Assembly: GCF_016811235.1 (NCBI RefSeq)
Contig: NZ_JAFBID010000007.1
Span: 85,496 to 149,495 of the forward strand
Length of the DNA stretch: 64,000 bases
Source of the DNA: Microvirga arabica
GTDB lineage: Bacteria; Pseudomonadota; Alphaproteobacteria; Rhizobiales; Beijerinckiaceae
Direction: 5' to 3'
Shown: positions 28,521-37,368 of the stretch, one piece after another
Numbering within the stretch: the stretch's first letter is position 1
Layout of the letters: the number at the start of each line of letters is the position of its first letter
Notes under the pieces: model-generated
The model's database searches: none
The model's input: the letters and a program-made list of their open reading frames with translations, nothing else
What the model was told of the DNA's origin: nothing
Translations under genes and position numbers: made by a program

Positions 28521-30293
28521 TCAAACCAGCATCTTGCCCTTCTCGTCGATCACCGAGCCGATATCGGCCCCGGTCTCGCCAAGATAATCGTTGAGCAGCA
28601 TTTCGTTATGCGCCTTGCCCGATGGGATCATCGGGAAGCAGTTCTCGGTCTTGTCGACGAGGCAGTCGAAGATCACCGGGCGGTTCACGTTGATCATCTC
28701 GAGGATCTTCGCATCGAGATCGCCGGGATTGTCGCAGCGGATGCCGACGCCGCCATAAGCCTCGGCCAGCTTCACGAAGTCGGGCAGCGACTCCGAATAG
28801 CTGTGCGAGTAGCGTCCGCCATGCAGCAGCTCCTGCCACTGGCGCACCATGCCCATGTATTCGTTGTTGAGGATGAAGACCTTGATCGGCAGGTTGTATT
28901 GCAGGGCAGTGGACATCTCCTGCAGCATCATCTGGATCGAGGCTTCTCCCGCGATGTCGATCACCAGCGCATCGGGATGCGCGAGCTGCGCGCCAACAGC
29001 GGCCGGCAGCCCGTAGCCCATGGTGCCGTGGCCGCCCGAAGTCATCCAGCGGTTCGGCTCCTCGAACTTGAAATACTGGGCCGCCCACATCTGGTGCTGC
29101 CCCACCTCGGTGGTGACATAGGTCTCACGATCCTTGGTGAGTTCGTAGAGTCGCTTGATCGCGTGTTGCGGCTTGATGGTCTCGGTCGAGTTCCGGAAGC
29201 CGAGGCAGTTGCGCGCGCGCCAGCCTTCAATCTTGCCCCACCAATCCTTCAGCGCCACCTTGTCAGCCTGATGCGCGCCCTGCCGCCACAGGCGCACCAT
29301 ATCTTCCAGAACATGCGCGCAATCGCCGACGATCGGGATGTCCACTTTCACGGTCTTGTTGATGGAGGACGGATCGATATCCACATGGATGCGCTTTGAG
29401 AAGGGGGAGAAGGCGTCGAGACGGCCCGTGATGCGATCATCGAAGCGAGCCCCGATATTGATCATCACGTCGCATTCATGCATCGCCAGATTGGCCTCGT
29501 AGGTCCCGTGCATGCCGAGCATGCCGAGCCACTGCGTGTCGGAGGCCGGATAGGCGCCAAGCCCCATCAGGGTCGAGGTGATGGGAAAGCCCGTGAGCCT
29601 GACGAGTTCGCGCAGCAGCGTCGCGGCATGCGGTCCGGAATTGACCACGCCGCCGCCCGTGTAGAAGACTGGGCGCTTGGCATTGGCCATCAGCTCAATG
29701 GCGGCACGGATGTGCTCCATGTCGCCCTTCACGGTGGGACGGTAGGTTTTGTGCTGGTTGCTCAGGGGTCGCGCGTAGGATCCCGTCTTGAACTGGATGT
29801 CCTTCGGCAGATCGACCACGACCGGACCCGGGCGGCCGTTCTGCGCCACGTAGAAAGCCTCGTGCAGAACGCGCGGCAGATCCTCGATGGATTTGACGAG
29901 ATAGTTGTGCTTCGTGCAATGGCGCGTGATGCCGACCGTGTCACATTCCTGGAACGCGTCGGAACCGATGAGATGGGTCGGCACCTGGCCGGTGATGCAG
30001 ACCAGAGGGATCGAGTCCATCATCGCATCGGCAAGGCCCGTGATGGCGTTCGTCGCGCCGGGGCCGGAGGTCACGAGCACCACGCCGGGCTTGCCGGAGG
30101 AGCGGGCATAGCCCTCGGCTGCGTGGACCGCGCCCTGCTCATGGCGGACGAGAACGTGCCGCACCTTCTCCTGGTGGAAGAGCGCATCGTAAATGGGGAG
30201 AACCGCGCCGCCCGGATAGCCGAAGATATGCTCGACTCCCTGATCCTGCAGGGCTCGGATCACCATTTCGGCTCCGGTCATCGTCTCGCTCAT
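28521..30293 (-). CDS. ilvI: Acetolactate synthase large (catalytic) subunit
   Basis: A 590-residue TPP-dependent enzyme that makes acetolactate or acetohydroxybutyrate. Motifs: the N-terminal DQGVEHIFGYPGGAVLPIYD with the catalytic Glu at RHEQGAVHAAEGYAR; an FAD-binding central domain; and the C-terminal TPP site in VIDIAGEASIQMMLQEM ... LNNEYMGMV. The usual GD pair of the TPP motif reads GE here. GGAG lies eight bases before the ATG. The gene follows a leader peptide and attenuator and heads the ilvI-GST-ilvH operon. Confidence 0.95.
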   Translation of the reverse strand: MSETMTGAEMVIRALQDQGVEHIFGYPGGAVLPIYDALFHQEKVRHVLVRHEQGAVHAAEGYARSSGKPGVVLVTSGPGATNAITGLADAMMDSIPLVCITGQVPTHLIGSDAFQECDTVGITRHCTKHNYLVKSIEDLPRVLHEAFYVAQNGRPGPVVVDLPKDIQFKTGSYARPLSNQHKTYRPTVKGDMEHIRAAIELMANAKRPVFYTGGGVVNSGPHAATLLRELVRLTGFPITSTLMGLGAYPASDTQWLGMLGMHGTYEANLAMHECDVMINIGARFDDRITGRLDAFSPFSKRIHVDIDPSSINKTVKVDIPIVGDCAHVLEDMVRLWRQGAHQADKVALKDWWGKIEGWRARNCLGFRNSTETIKPQHAIKRLYELTKDRETYVTTEVGQHQMWAAQYFKFEEPNRWMTSGGHGTMGYGLPAAVGAQLAHPDALVIDIAGEASIQMMLQEMSTALQYNLPIKVFILNNEYMGMVRQWQELLHGGRYSHSYSESLPDFVKLAEAYGGVGIRCDNPGDLDAKILEMINVNRPVIFDCLVDKTENCFPMIPSGKAHNEMLLNDYLGETGADIGSVIDEKGKMLV

Positions 30294-30343
30294 GGGTCTT
30301 GCTCCGTCGGTCTCGTCTGCTGTGTCTCAAGAAATCTGGGCAA

Positions 30344-30367
30344 TAAAAAAGGCCCCTGAGGGGGCCT
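30344..30367 (-). terminator. Attenuator terminator upstream of ilvI
   Basis: On the minus strand AGGCCCC (30367-30361) pairs with GGGGCCT (30356-30350) around a 4-base loop, followed at once by a T run (30350-30345). It lies between the leader peptide and ilvI, so it must be bypassed for ilvI expression. Confidence 0.85.
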
Positions 30368-30369
30368 GT

Positions 30370-30415
30370 GCGCCATCGCCGGACCTGCGGGTCAATCCCG
30401 CTCCGTCGATGGCGC
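30370..30415 (-). promoter_or_regulatory. Leader hairpin of the ilvI attenuator
   Basis: GCGCCATCG (30415-30407), the codons just after the branched-chain run of the leader peptide, pairs exactly with CGATGGCGC (30378-30370), which ends three bases before the terminator hairpin. A ribosome stalled at the Leu/Ile/Val codons would block the first arm. I could not identify the antiterminator pairing by eye. Confidence 0.6.
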
Positions 30416-30442
30416 TCGTACTACGAGAATAAGCTTGCGCAT
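30392..30442 (-). CDS. ilvL: Branched-chain leader peptide of the ilvI operon
   Basis: A 16-residue frame, MRKLILVVRAPSTERD, with five successive Leu/Ile/Leu/Val/Val codons at 30433-30419. A GAAGAG lies eight bases before the ATG. It precedes a hairpin and a strong T-run terminator, the standard arrangement for ribosome-mediated attenuation of acetolactate synthase by charged tRNAs for all three branched-chain amino acids. The peptide probably has no function of its own. Confidence 0.82.
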   Translation of the reverse strand: MRKLILVVRAPSTERD

Positions 30443-30476
30443 TGGGGCAGCTCTTCGGTTCAAAAGTTGCGCAGAC

Positions 30477-30503
30477 GCTAAACGATCCATTTCATTCGGT
30501 CAA
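30477..30503 (-). promoter_or_regulatory. Possible promoter of the ilvL-ilvI transcript
   Basis: On the minus strand TTGACC (30503-30498) is followed after 15 bases by TTTAGC (30482-30477). The -35 element is good, the -10 weak. Transcription would start about 30 bases before the leader ATG. Confidence 0.35.
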
Positions 30504-30563
30504 GCGGGAGCAACTTGGCTCCGGGCGGCTTAGCTTTTAAGGTGAGCCCCCTATTTTAGTCGT

Positions 30564-31400
30564 ATGACCATGACCGATACCACCTCTTCCGCCAAGGCGC
30601 CGGCGCAGAACCTGCGCCTCACCGCCCGCGCCCTCCTTCTAGGGGATCGCCTCGATGTCGCGGGACTGGAGCGCAGCGACGTCCTGTCCACGACGCCCCT
30701 CGCCTTCCGGGCCGGGCAGGACGGTTTCGTGGCCCTGTTCCGCTACGGCGTCGCCGTTCTGGTCGGCCTCACTCCTCTGGAAGAGGACGAGGTCATCCGC
30801 AGCCTGCGCCAGCGGATTTCCGGCGAGTTCGCCCGCCATGAGGAGGAGACCGCGATCATCGAGATCTCGCCCGACCGGGACGACCAGATTCCTCCAGGCG
30901 GCCCGATCTACATCAAGCAGATGTCCACCGAGCGGTTGCTCGTCATTGCGGATGCCCTGTCGAAGAGCGCCACCCTCGCCCGGGACGAGCGGGAGGCCAC
31001 CGCTGCCTTCGAACTCGTTGAGCCCTCCGTCCAGCATCTTGCCGAGAAGGGGCGCCGCCCGCGCGACCGCCGCAGAATTCTCAAGCAGGTCGGCCACGCC
31101 CTGCTTGTCCGTCAGCGCATGTCCGGAGGCGTGGCCGTGGAGGAGAAGCCGGACGTCCTGTGGGACCGCCCGGACCTGGAGCGCCTCTATGCGCGCCTTG
31201 AGGACGAGTACGAGTTGAAGGAACGCGCCGCCGCACTCCACCGCAAGCTGGAGGTGCTCGGCGACACAGCGCAGGCCCTGACCGATATCATCGACACCGA
31301 GCGGTCCTTGCGTCTCGAACTGATCATCGTCCTCCTGATCGTGTTCGAGATCTTCATCACCTTCTATCAGATGGCCGTGGGCTATCTGACGGGCCATTGA
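30564..31400 (+). CDS. RMD1/RMND1 (DUF155) family membrane protein
   Basis: A 278-residue protein related to the mitochondrial RMND1/Rmd1 family. The soluble N-terminal DUF155 domain covers about residues 50-225 ([60 protein letters not shown]). A single C-terminal membrane helix follows ([18 protein letters not shown]), preceded by a coiled-coil-like stretch. Eukaryotic relatives support mitochondrial translation; the bacterial role is unknown. Its last 44 bases overlap the end of miaA on the opposite strand. Confidence 0.85.
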   Translation: MTMTDTTSSAKAPAQNLRLTARALLLGDRLDVAGLERSDVLSTTPLAFRAGQDGFVALFRYGVAVLVGLTPLEEDEVIRSLRQRISGEFARHEEETAIIEISPDRDDQIPPGGPIYIKQMSTERLLVIADALSKSATLARDEREATAAFELVEPSVQHLAEKGRRPRDRRRILKQVGHALLVRQRMSGGVAVEEKPDVLWDRPDLERLYARLEDEYELKERAAALHRKLEVLGDTAQALTDIIDTERSLRLELIIVLLIVFEIFITFYQMAVGYLTGH

Positions 31401-32310
31401 TGCGGGCCATCACAGCCTCGAAGCCCTGCTCGGGCTCGACCCATTGCCAATCCGCCAACTGGTGCCGGAACCAGGTGAACTGGCGCTTGGCATAGCGCCT
31501 CGTATCCCCCTGCCCTTTGGCAATGGCCTCCTCAAGCGAGATCTCGCCGCGCAGATGGGCCAGGAGACCGGGCACGCCGTGAGCCCGCATGGCCGGCAGC
31601 ATGGGATCGAGGTTCCGCCGGCCTAAGGCCCTCACTTCATCGAGCGCTCCCTGCTCCATCATGACCTCAAAACGCCGGTCGATCCGCCGGCGCAGCTCAT
31701 CGCGGTCAGGGGCGAGGAACAGCTTGACGACGGGGCGATCCGTCAGAGGCCCCGGCTCGCGGGCGCCATGGAAGGAGACCAGCGGGCGACCGGTCGCGGC
31801 GAGGATTTCGAGAGCCCGCTGCACCCGCAGGCGGTCGGAGGGGCGCAACGTCCGGGCCGTCTCGGGATCGCGCTCTAGGAGGAGGCGGTGGAGTTCGGGC
31901 GTCTCAAGACCTTCGCATTCCCGGCGCACCTGCTCGCGAACCTCCTCCGGCACGGGCGGCATGTCGGAGAGCCCCTCCGTCAGGGCCTTGAAGTAGAGGC
32001 CCGTGCCGCCGACGAAGATCGGCAGCTTCGTAGCCCCGATGTCCCGCAGGACCGCGATGGCATCGGCCACATAGCGCCCAACGGAGAAGTTCACAGCGGC
32101 ATCCACATGGCCGTAGAGGCGGTGCGGCGCCTCGGCCTCGTTCTCCTGGGTGGGACGAGCCGTGATCACGCGCAGGTCGCGGTAGACCTGCATGGAATCG
32201 GCGTTGATCACCACGCCATCGAGAGCCTGGGCCAGCCGGATGCCCAAGGCGGACTTGCCTGAAGCGGTCGGCCCTGCGATGAGAACCGCGCCGACCCGAA
32301 CGTCACTCAC
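31357..32310 (-). CDS. miaA: tRNA dimethylallyltransferase
   Basis: A 317-residue enzyme that adds the isopentenyl group to A37 of tRNAs reading UNN codons. The P-loop [15 protein letters not shown] lies near residue 14; [19 protein letters not shown] and [15 protein letters not shown] are further family motifs; the QFTWFRHQ segment near the C terminus is typical. The start is GTG at 32310, 15 bases from the divergent serB start. The C-terminal 14 codons lie antisense to the RMD1-family gene. Confidence 0.95.
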   Translation of the reverse strand: MSDVRVGAVLIAGPTASGKSALGIRLAQALDGVVINADSMQVYRDLRVITARPTQENEAEAPHRLYGHVDAAVNFSVGRYVADAIAVLRDIGATKLPIFVGGTGLYFKALTEGLSDMPPVPEEVREQVRRECEGLETPELHRLLLERDPETARTLRPSDRLRVQRALEILAATGRPLVSFHGAREPGPLTDRPVVKLFLAPDRDELRRRIDRRFEVMMEQGALDEVRALGRRNLDPMLPAMRAHGVPGLLAHLRGEISLEEAIAKGQGDTRRYAKRQFTWFRHQLADWQWVEPEQGFEAVMARINGPSDSPRPSDRR

Positions 32311-32325
32311 AGCCAGGTCTCCCCA

Positions 32326-33234
32326 ATGGCGTCTCCTCAGAATTCTCTCGTTGCGACCCTAATCGCCAACCCATCCCAGCCGGCTGTCACCGACGAGATC
32401 GTGGCCTTGGCTGCCCAGGCCCTCGGACAAGAAACGGAACAGGTCATTCTGGCAAGGGGGATCGCGGCGGATCTGGTGATATCCAGTGCGCAGGATATCA
32501 AAGCCGTCGAGGCCGCACTGCGCCAAGCTCTGGACGGTCACCCCATTGATATCGTCGTCCAACCCTCAGCCCACCGGCGCAAGCGCCTGTTTCTGGCAGA
32601 CATGGACTCCACCATGATCGGTCAGGAATGCATCGACGAGCTTGCCGATTACGTCGGGCTGAAGACGGAGGTGTCCGAGATCACCGAGCGCGCCATGCGC
32701 GGCGAGATCGCGTTCGAGCCGGCCCTGCGCGAGCGAGTGGCCCTGTTGAAGAACCTGCCCGTCAACGTCGTCGATGAGATCATCGAGAAGCGCATCACTC
32801 TCACGCCAGGTGGAACGGCGCTCGTCCAGACCATGCGCGCCCAGGGCGCCTATACCTGCCTCGTATCCGGCGGCTTCACGGTCTTTACAGGTCCCATCGG
32901 AGCGATGATCGGCTTTCACGAGGACCGTTCCAACCGCCTGATCCTTGATGGCGAGAAGCTTGCCGGACTTGTCGAGGAACCCATCCTCGGACGCGAGGCG
33001 AAACTTGCGACCCTGATCGAGTTGCGTACCCGCTTCGGTTTGGCGCCGCACGAGACAATGGCCGTGGGCGACGGCGCCAACGACCTCGCCATGCTGGGCG
33101 AAGCGGGCCTCGGCGTTGCCTTCCGAGCAAAGCCCGCGGTGGCCGCCGCGGCTCATGCGCGGCTCGACCACGCCGACCTGACGGCGCTTCTCTATGTTCA
33201 GGGCTACCAGGCAGGCGATATCGTGCAGGAATAG
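32326..33234 (+). CDS. serB: Phosphoserine phosphatase
   Basis: A 302-residue HAD-superfamily enzyme, last step of serine synthesis. The N-terminal ~80 residues form an ACT-like domain. The catalytic core begins with [19 protein letters not shown] (motif DXDST, nucleophile Asp near residue 89), with [12 protein letters not shown] as motif II and [15 protein letters not shown] as motif IV. Length matches two-domain alphaproteobacterial SerB. It diverges from miaA and ends at a bidirectional terminator. Confidence 0.95.
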   Translation: MASPQNSLVATLIANPSQPAVTDEIVALAAQALGQETEQVILARGIAADLVISSAQDIKAVEAALRQALDGHPIDIVVQPSAHRRKRLFLADMDSTMIGQECIDELADYVGLKTEVSEITERAMRGEIAFEPALRERVALLKNLPVNVVDEIIEKRITLTPGGTALVQTMRAQGAYTCLVSGGFTVFTGPIGAMIGFHEDRSNRLILDGEKLAGLVEEPILGREAKLATLIELRTRFGLAPHETMAVGDGANDLAMLGEAGLGVAFRAKPAVAAAAHARLDHADLTALLYVQGYQAGDIVQE

Positions 33235-33265
33235 GCCGAAGCTAGTGAAACATCCCTAAAACGAG

Positions 33266-33293
33266 AAAGGCGGCCCCAAAAGGCCGCCTTTTT
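33266..33293. terminator. Bidirectional intrinsic terminator between serB and degP
   Basis: AAAGGCGGCC (33266-33275) and GGCCGCCTTT (33282-33291) enclose a 6-base loop. The hairpin is flanked by an A run on the left and a T run on the right, so it can end both the plus-strand serB and the minus-strand degP transcripts. Confidence 0.9.
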
Positions 33294-33316
33294 GATTGTC
33301 GATCTCAGCGATCAGC

Positions 33317-34837
33317 TTACTCGATAGACAGCGCCACGAAGCGCACCTCGCCCTGGGCATTCGCCACGAGAAGCAGGGCCGACTTGCGGTTCTGAGCCTT
33401 GAGGTCGTCGATCTTCTTGGTCACGTCGGCCGGGTTGGAGACCGGCTCCTGGTTGACCTCGACGATCACCTCACCGGCCTGGATCCGCTTGTCGGAGGCG
33501 GCCGAGTTCGGGTCGACGCGGGTGATCACCACGCCTTTCAGGTCGTCCTTCAGGCTGAAGCGGCGGCGCAGCTCGTCGGTCATGCCTGACATGTTGAGAC
33601 CGAGAGCCTGACGGGTGGCCGTCGGGGGCTCGGTCGAGGGCTGCTGCAGGCTCGCCTGCTTCTCGGTATCCTCGAGACGGCCCAGGGTCACCTGCTTGGT
33701 CATCTCCTGGCCTTTGCGGACGATCGTCACGTCCACCGCCTTGCCGACCGGCGAGGAGGCCACGATCCGCGGCAGGTCGCGGGAATCCTTCACCTCCCTG
33801 CCGTCGAAGCGAACGATCACGTCACCCACCTCGAGGCCAGCCGGCTTGGCCGGTCCCTTGTCGTCGATGCCGGCGACAAGCGCACCGCGCGCCGTGCCGA
33901 GATTCAGGGCCTCGGCAGTGGCGTCGTCCACGTTCTGGATGCGCACACCGAGCCAGCCGCGGCGGGTCTCGCCGAACTCGCGCAGCTGATCGATGATCGG
34001 CACCGCCGTGGAGGCGGGGACCGCGAAGCCGATGCCGACCGAGCCGCCGGTGGGCGACAGGATCGCCGTGTTGATGCCGATGACCTCGCCGTTCATGTTG
34101 AAGAGCGGACCGCCGGAATTGCCTTTGTTGATGGAGGCATCGGTCTGGATGTAGTTGTCGTAGGGACCGGACTCGATGTTGCGGCCGCGGGCCGACACGA
34201 TACCGGCCGTGACGGAACCGCCGAGGCCAAAGGGGTTGCCGATCGCCATGACCCAGTCACCGGGGCGGATGGTCTCGGAATCACCGAACCGCACCGCCTT
34301 GAGGGGCTTGTCTGACTTCACCTTCAGGACCGCGAGGTCAACCTTGGAATCCTTGCCGATGATCTCGGCCTTCAGGCGCGTGCCGTCGGAAAAGATCACG
34401 CTGATGTCATTGGCGTCGCCGATCACGTGATTGTTCGTCACCACGATGCCGGACGGATCGATCACGAAGCCGGAGCCAAGCGAATTCGAACTGCGGGGAC
34501 GCGATGGGGAGTTCTCGCCACCGCCAGGGCCACCATTCTGGCCGCGACGGTTGAAGAATTCCTCGAAGAGGTCCTCGAAGGGCGTACCGGGCGGAAGCTG
34601 CGGCAGGGTGCGGTTGCGGGCCTCAACGGTGGTCGAGGCCGAGATGTTGACCACGGCGCCCGTGACCTCCTCGGCCAGGTCGGCAAAGGATTCAGGAGCC
34701 GAGCGGGCATAGGCCGGCAGCGGCATCGCTGTCGCGACCAGAGTCAGGACCGCGAAGCAGGACGCGGCAAGCCGGCGCAGGGGCCGCTGAGGGAGCACCG
34801 CCTTGGAAGGTGCCAGCGCGTTCGTGGCTGTGTTCAT
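33317..34837 (-). CDS. degP: Periplasmic serine protease, DegP/HtrA (Do) family
   Basis: A 506-residue exported protease and chaperone. The signal peptide runs to about residue 45 (CFAVLTLVATAMPLPAYA). The trypsin-like domain has the triad: His in VVTNNHVIGDA, Asp in KVDLAVLKV and Ser in KGNSGGPLF. Two PDZ domains follow (RGWLGVRIQNVDDATAEA; GVVITRVDPNSAASDKRI). A glycine-rich loop (GGPGGG) lies before the protease domain. ATG at 34837 has AGAGGA six bases upstream; the frame extends 36 codons further. It ends the hflK-hflC-DUF2065-degP cluster. Confidence 0.94.
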   Translation of the reverse strand: MNTATNALAPSKAVLPQRPLRRLAASCFAVLTLVATAMPLPAYARSAPESFADLAEEVTGAVVNISASTTVEARNRTLPQLPPGTPFEDLFEEFFNRRGQNGGPGGGENSPSRPRSSNSLGSGFVIDPSGIVVTNNHVIGDANDISVIFSDGTRLKAEIIGKDSKVDLAVLKVKSDKPLKAVRFGDSETIRPGDWVMAIGNPFGLGGSVTAGIVSARGRNIESGPYDNYIQTDASINKGNSGGPLFNMNGEVIGINTAILSPTGGSVGIGFAVPASTAVPIIDQLREFGETRRGWLGVRIQNVDDATAEALNLGTARGALVAGIDDKGPAKPAGLEVGDVIVRFDGREVKDSRDLPRIVASSPVGKAVDVTIVRKGQEMTKQVTLGRLEDTEKQASLQQPSTEPPTATRQALGLNMSGMTDELRRRFSLKDDLKGVVITRVDPNSAASDKRIQAGEVIVEVNQEPVSNPADVTKKIDDLKAQNRKSALLLVANAQGEVRFVALSIE

Positions 34838-34925
34838 CGACAATCCTCTTTCGGAGTTTGTGGATATAGATTGGTGCTTGGCCCCATCATTCAAGCAGGC
34901 AATGCCGCGGCAGCTTGGCCGACGC

Positions 34926-35117
34926 CTACCCGAACTGCCGCACAAGCCAGATCACCCCGAGGCCAAGCACCGCCGAAATGATGCCGACGATCCGCATCTG
35001 GTCGCTCGGGCTGTGAGCGGCCTCGTACATGGCCCGGCGCATCCCGTCCGGGAAGGCCGCAAAAAGAATGCCCTCGACCGCGAGAGCGAGGCCGAGGGCT
35101 GCAATCAAGTCCAACAT
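34926..35117 (-). CDS. DUF2065 family small membrane protein
   Basis: A 63-residue protein with two hydrophobic helices separated by a short polar loop: LDLIAALGLALAVEGILFAA, then PDGMRRAMYEAAHSPSDQMR, then a second helix ending VIWLVRQFG. This is the DUF2065 (YjeT) pattern. It is nine bases after hflC and 88 before degP; the same order hflKC-DUF2065-degP recurs in many proteobacteria, which suggests a part in HflKC/FtsH function that has not been defined. Confidence 0.85.
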   Translation of the reverse strand: MLDLIAALGLALAVEGILFAAFPDGMRRAMYEAAHSPSDQMRIVGIISAVLGLGVIWLVRQFG

Positions 35118-35126
35118 CAGGCAGGC

Positions 35127-36089
35127 TTATTGGGCCGGAGCCGGTTGGGCCGGCGCAGGGGCTGGAGCCGGGGCCGGCTGAGCAGGGGCCTGCTGAGCAG
35201 GAGAAGTTCCGCGACCCCGCTGACCGGTCGGATCATTGAAATAGCGGAAGAAGTCGGAGTCCGGGCTCAACACCAAGCGGGTGTCATTCGCCTTCAACCC
35301 CGTCTCATAGGCCTGCATGGACCTGTAGAAGGAGAAGAACTCCGGGTCCTGCCCGAATGCCTCGGCGAGGATGCGGTTACGGTCCGCATCGCCCTGACCG
35401 CGCAGTTCCTCGGCCTGCCGGTTGGCGTCAGCGCGGATCACGGTCGCCTCTCGCTCGGCCCGGGCCCGGATCGTCTGAGCCTGCTGCTGGCCGTTGGCGC
35501 GGATGTCCGCAGCCTCGCGCTCGCGCTCGGTGCGCATGCGCTGATAGACGGCCTGGCTGTTCGCAGCGGGCAGATCGACGCGGGTCAGACGCACGTCGAT
35601 CATCTCGATGCCGAGGCTGGCCGCCTGCCGGTTCACATCGTCCTGAATGCGGTTCATCAGAGCGGACCTCTCGGTGCGCACGATGGCGTCGCGGGAGGCG
35701 TTCGCCAGGACATTACGCATAGCCGAGTTGGTGAAGCTCTGCAGACGTTGATTGGCCAGAGCGATGTTGCCGACCGCCTGATAGAAGCGCAGCGGATCGA
35801 CGATCCGGTAGCGCGTGAAGGCATCGACCTCCAGGTTCTGCCTGTCGGCCGAGAGAACCGTCTGAACCGGCAGATCAAGATCGAGCACCCGCTTCTCGAA
35901 GTAGGTGACATTGTCGATCAGCGGCACCTTGAACTTCAGTCCGGGCTCCGAGATCGCCGATTGCACGGCACCAAAGCGCAGCACAAGAGCATACTGGGTC
36001 TGCTGCACGATGAAGATCGAGCTGTAGAGGACGATGGCGATCAGGCCCACCAGAATCAGGAGGCCTGTGCGAAGAGTCGAACCGTTCAT
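35127..36089 (-). CDS. hflC: HflC, FtsH protease modulator (SPFH/band 7)
   Basis: A 320-residue membrane protein with one N-terminal helix (LLILVGLIAIVLYSSIFIV) and a periplasmic SPFH domain (QTQYALVLRFGAVQSAISEPG onward), then a charged coiled coil at about 185-250 (REREAADIRANGQQQAQTIR). HflC assembles with HflK into large cages around FtsH. The C-terminal ~25 residues are a Pro/Ala-rich tail (PAPAPAPAPAQPAPAQ), an addition to the enterobacterial protein. Its ATG overlaps the hflK stop by four bases. Confidence 0.93.
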   Translation of the reverse strand: MNGSTLRTGLLILVGLIAIVLYSSIFIVQQTQYALVLRFGAVQSAISEPGLKFKVPLIDNVTYFEKRVLDLDLPVQTVLSADRQNLEVDAFTRYRIVDPLRFYQAVGNIALANQRLQSFTNSAMRNVLANASRDAIVRTERSALMNRIQDDVNRQAASLGIEMIDVRLTRVDLPAANSQAVYQRMRTEREREAADIRANGQQQAQTIRARAEREATVIRADANRQAEELRGQGDADRNRILAEAFGQDPEFFSFYRSMQAYETGLKANDTRLVLSPDSDFFRYFNDPTGQRGRGTSPAQQAPAQPAPAPAPAPAQPAPAQ

Positions 36090-37231
36090 CGCGTGGCTCC
36101 CTGCGGGTTGATGGCATTGCCCTGAGGCTGCGGACGCGGCTGGCTCTGTGCCAGCGGCAGGAATGGCACCACACCCTGCCCGTTCTGATCCACGATGATC
36201 TTATCGACGCCGCCGTAGACGCGCTCCATGGTCTCGAGGAAGATGCGCTCGCGGCTGACATCCGGAGCCTTGCGGTACTCCTCATAGACCTGCCGGAAGC
36301 GGGCGGCCTGACCGGTGGCGTCGGCCACCGACTGCTCGCGGTAGGCTTCCGCCTGCTGGACGGTGCGGGCAGCCTCGCCTCGAGCCTCGGGGACGACACG
36401 GCTGGCGAAGGCGCCGGCTTCGTTCTGCACGCGCACCGCATCCTGCTGGGCGGCGTTCACGTCGAAGAAGGCCTGCTGGACCTCGGACGGCGGCCTGACA
36501 GCCTGGAGCTGAACCACGTTGATCAGCACACCGGCGCCGTACGCATCCAGGGCTTCCTGCATGATGTCGCGCACTTCCTGGGCGACGCTGGCCTGTTCCG
36601 TGGTCAGGATCGCCTGGATGTTGCGGCGGCCGATGACCTCGCGCATGGCGCTCTCAGCCACCGACTTGATGGTGCCGTCGGGGTTCTGCAGGTTGAAGAC
36701 GTAATCCTGCGGACGAGCCGGGTTGATCTGCCAGACCGCATCGAAATCGATGTCGACGATGTTCTCGTCGGCAGTCAGCATGAGGCTCTCTTCGATCACG
36801 TCGCGCGCACGCCCCTGCCCTGTCGGTGTCGAGCGGTATCCCACCTCGACCCGCTGCTGGGCGGTGACGTTAGGCTTCACCACGCGGCCGATCGGGTAAG
36901 GCAGGTTGTAGCGCAGGCCCTCGCCGGAGGTCCCGGTGAAGCGGCCGAAGATCATGTTGATGCCGACCTCGTTCGGCCGCACCGTGTAGAAGCCGGTGAG
37001 CAGCCAGACGGCAATGACACCCAGCACCAGAATGATCAGGCCCCGGCCTCCCATGGAGCCGCCGGGGATGAAGTCCTTCAGCCGGTCCTGGCTGCGGCGC
37101 AGGATGTCTTCGAGGTCCGGGGGGTTTCCGTTCCCCTGCGGGCCGCCTGAGCCCCATGGGCTCTTGCCGCCTCCCGACCCGCCACGCTGCCCCCAGGGGC
37201 CACCGCCGCCGCTTTGGTTACTCCAAGGCAT
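36086..37231 (-). CDS. hflK: HflK, FtsH protease modulator (SPFH/band 7)
   Basis: A 381-residue partner of HflC. The N-terminal ~40 residues are Gly/Pro-rich (SGGGGPWGQRGGSGGGKSPW), then NPPDLEDILRRSQDRLKDF and one membrane helix (LIILVLGVIAVWLLTGFYTV). The SPFH domain follows (VRPNEVGINMIFGRFTGTSG), with a coiled coil at about 260-330 and a Pro/Gln-rich tail. ATG at 37231 is the family start, with AAAGG upstream; the frame extends 47 codons further. It is 137 bases after folA, so a separate promoter is possible. Confidence 0.94.
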   Translation of the reverse strand: MPWSNQSGGGGPWGQRGGSGGGKSPWGSGGPQGNGNPPDLEDILRRSQDRLKDFIPGGSMGGRGLIILVLGVIAVWLLTGFYTVRPNEVGINMIFGRFTGTSGEGLRYNLPYPIGRVVKPNVTAQQRVEVGYRSTPTGQGRARDVIEESLMLTADENIVDIDFDAVWQINPARPQDYVFNLQNPDGTIKSVAESAMREVIGRRNIQAILTTEQASVAQEVRDIMQEALDAYGAGVLINVVQLQAVRPPSEVQQAFFDVNAAQQDAVRVQNEAGAFASRVVPEARGEAARTVQQAEAYREQSVADATGQAARFRQVYEEYRKAPDVSRERIFLETMERVYGGVDKIIVDQNGQGVVPFLPLAQSQPRPQPQGNAINPQGATR

Positions 37232-37368
37232 AGGACGCCTTTCCTCACTTACGAAGAGACCGGCCGAAACAGCCGATAAGAACTGGAGACGGTTGTGGGT
37301 GTTGCCTCTTCCGCCTGTCAAGCCTGCGAATTGGGGATTCCGAAGCGCTTCGTCAACCTTGCAACGCC

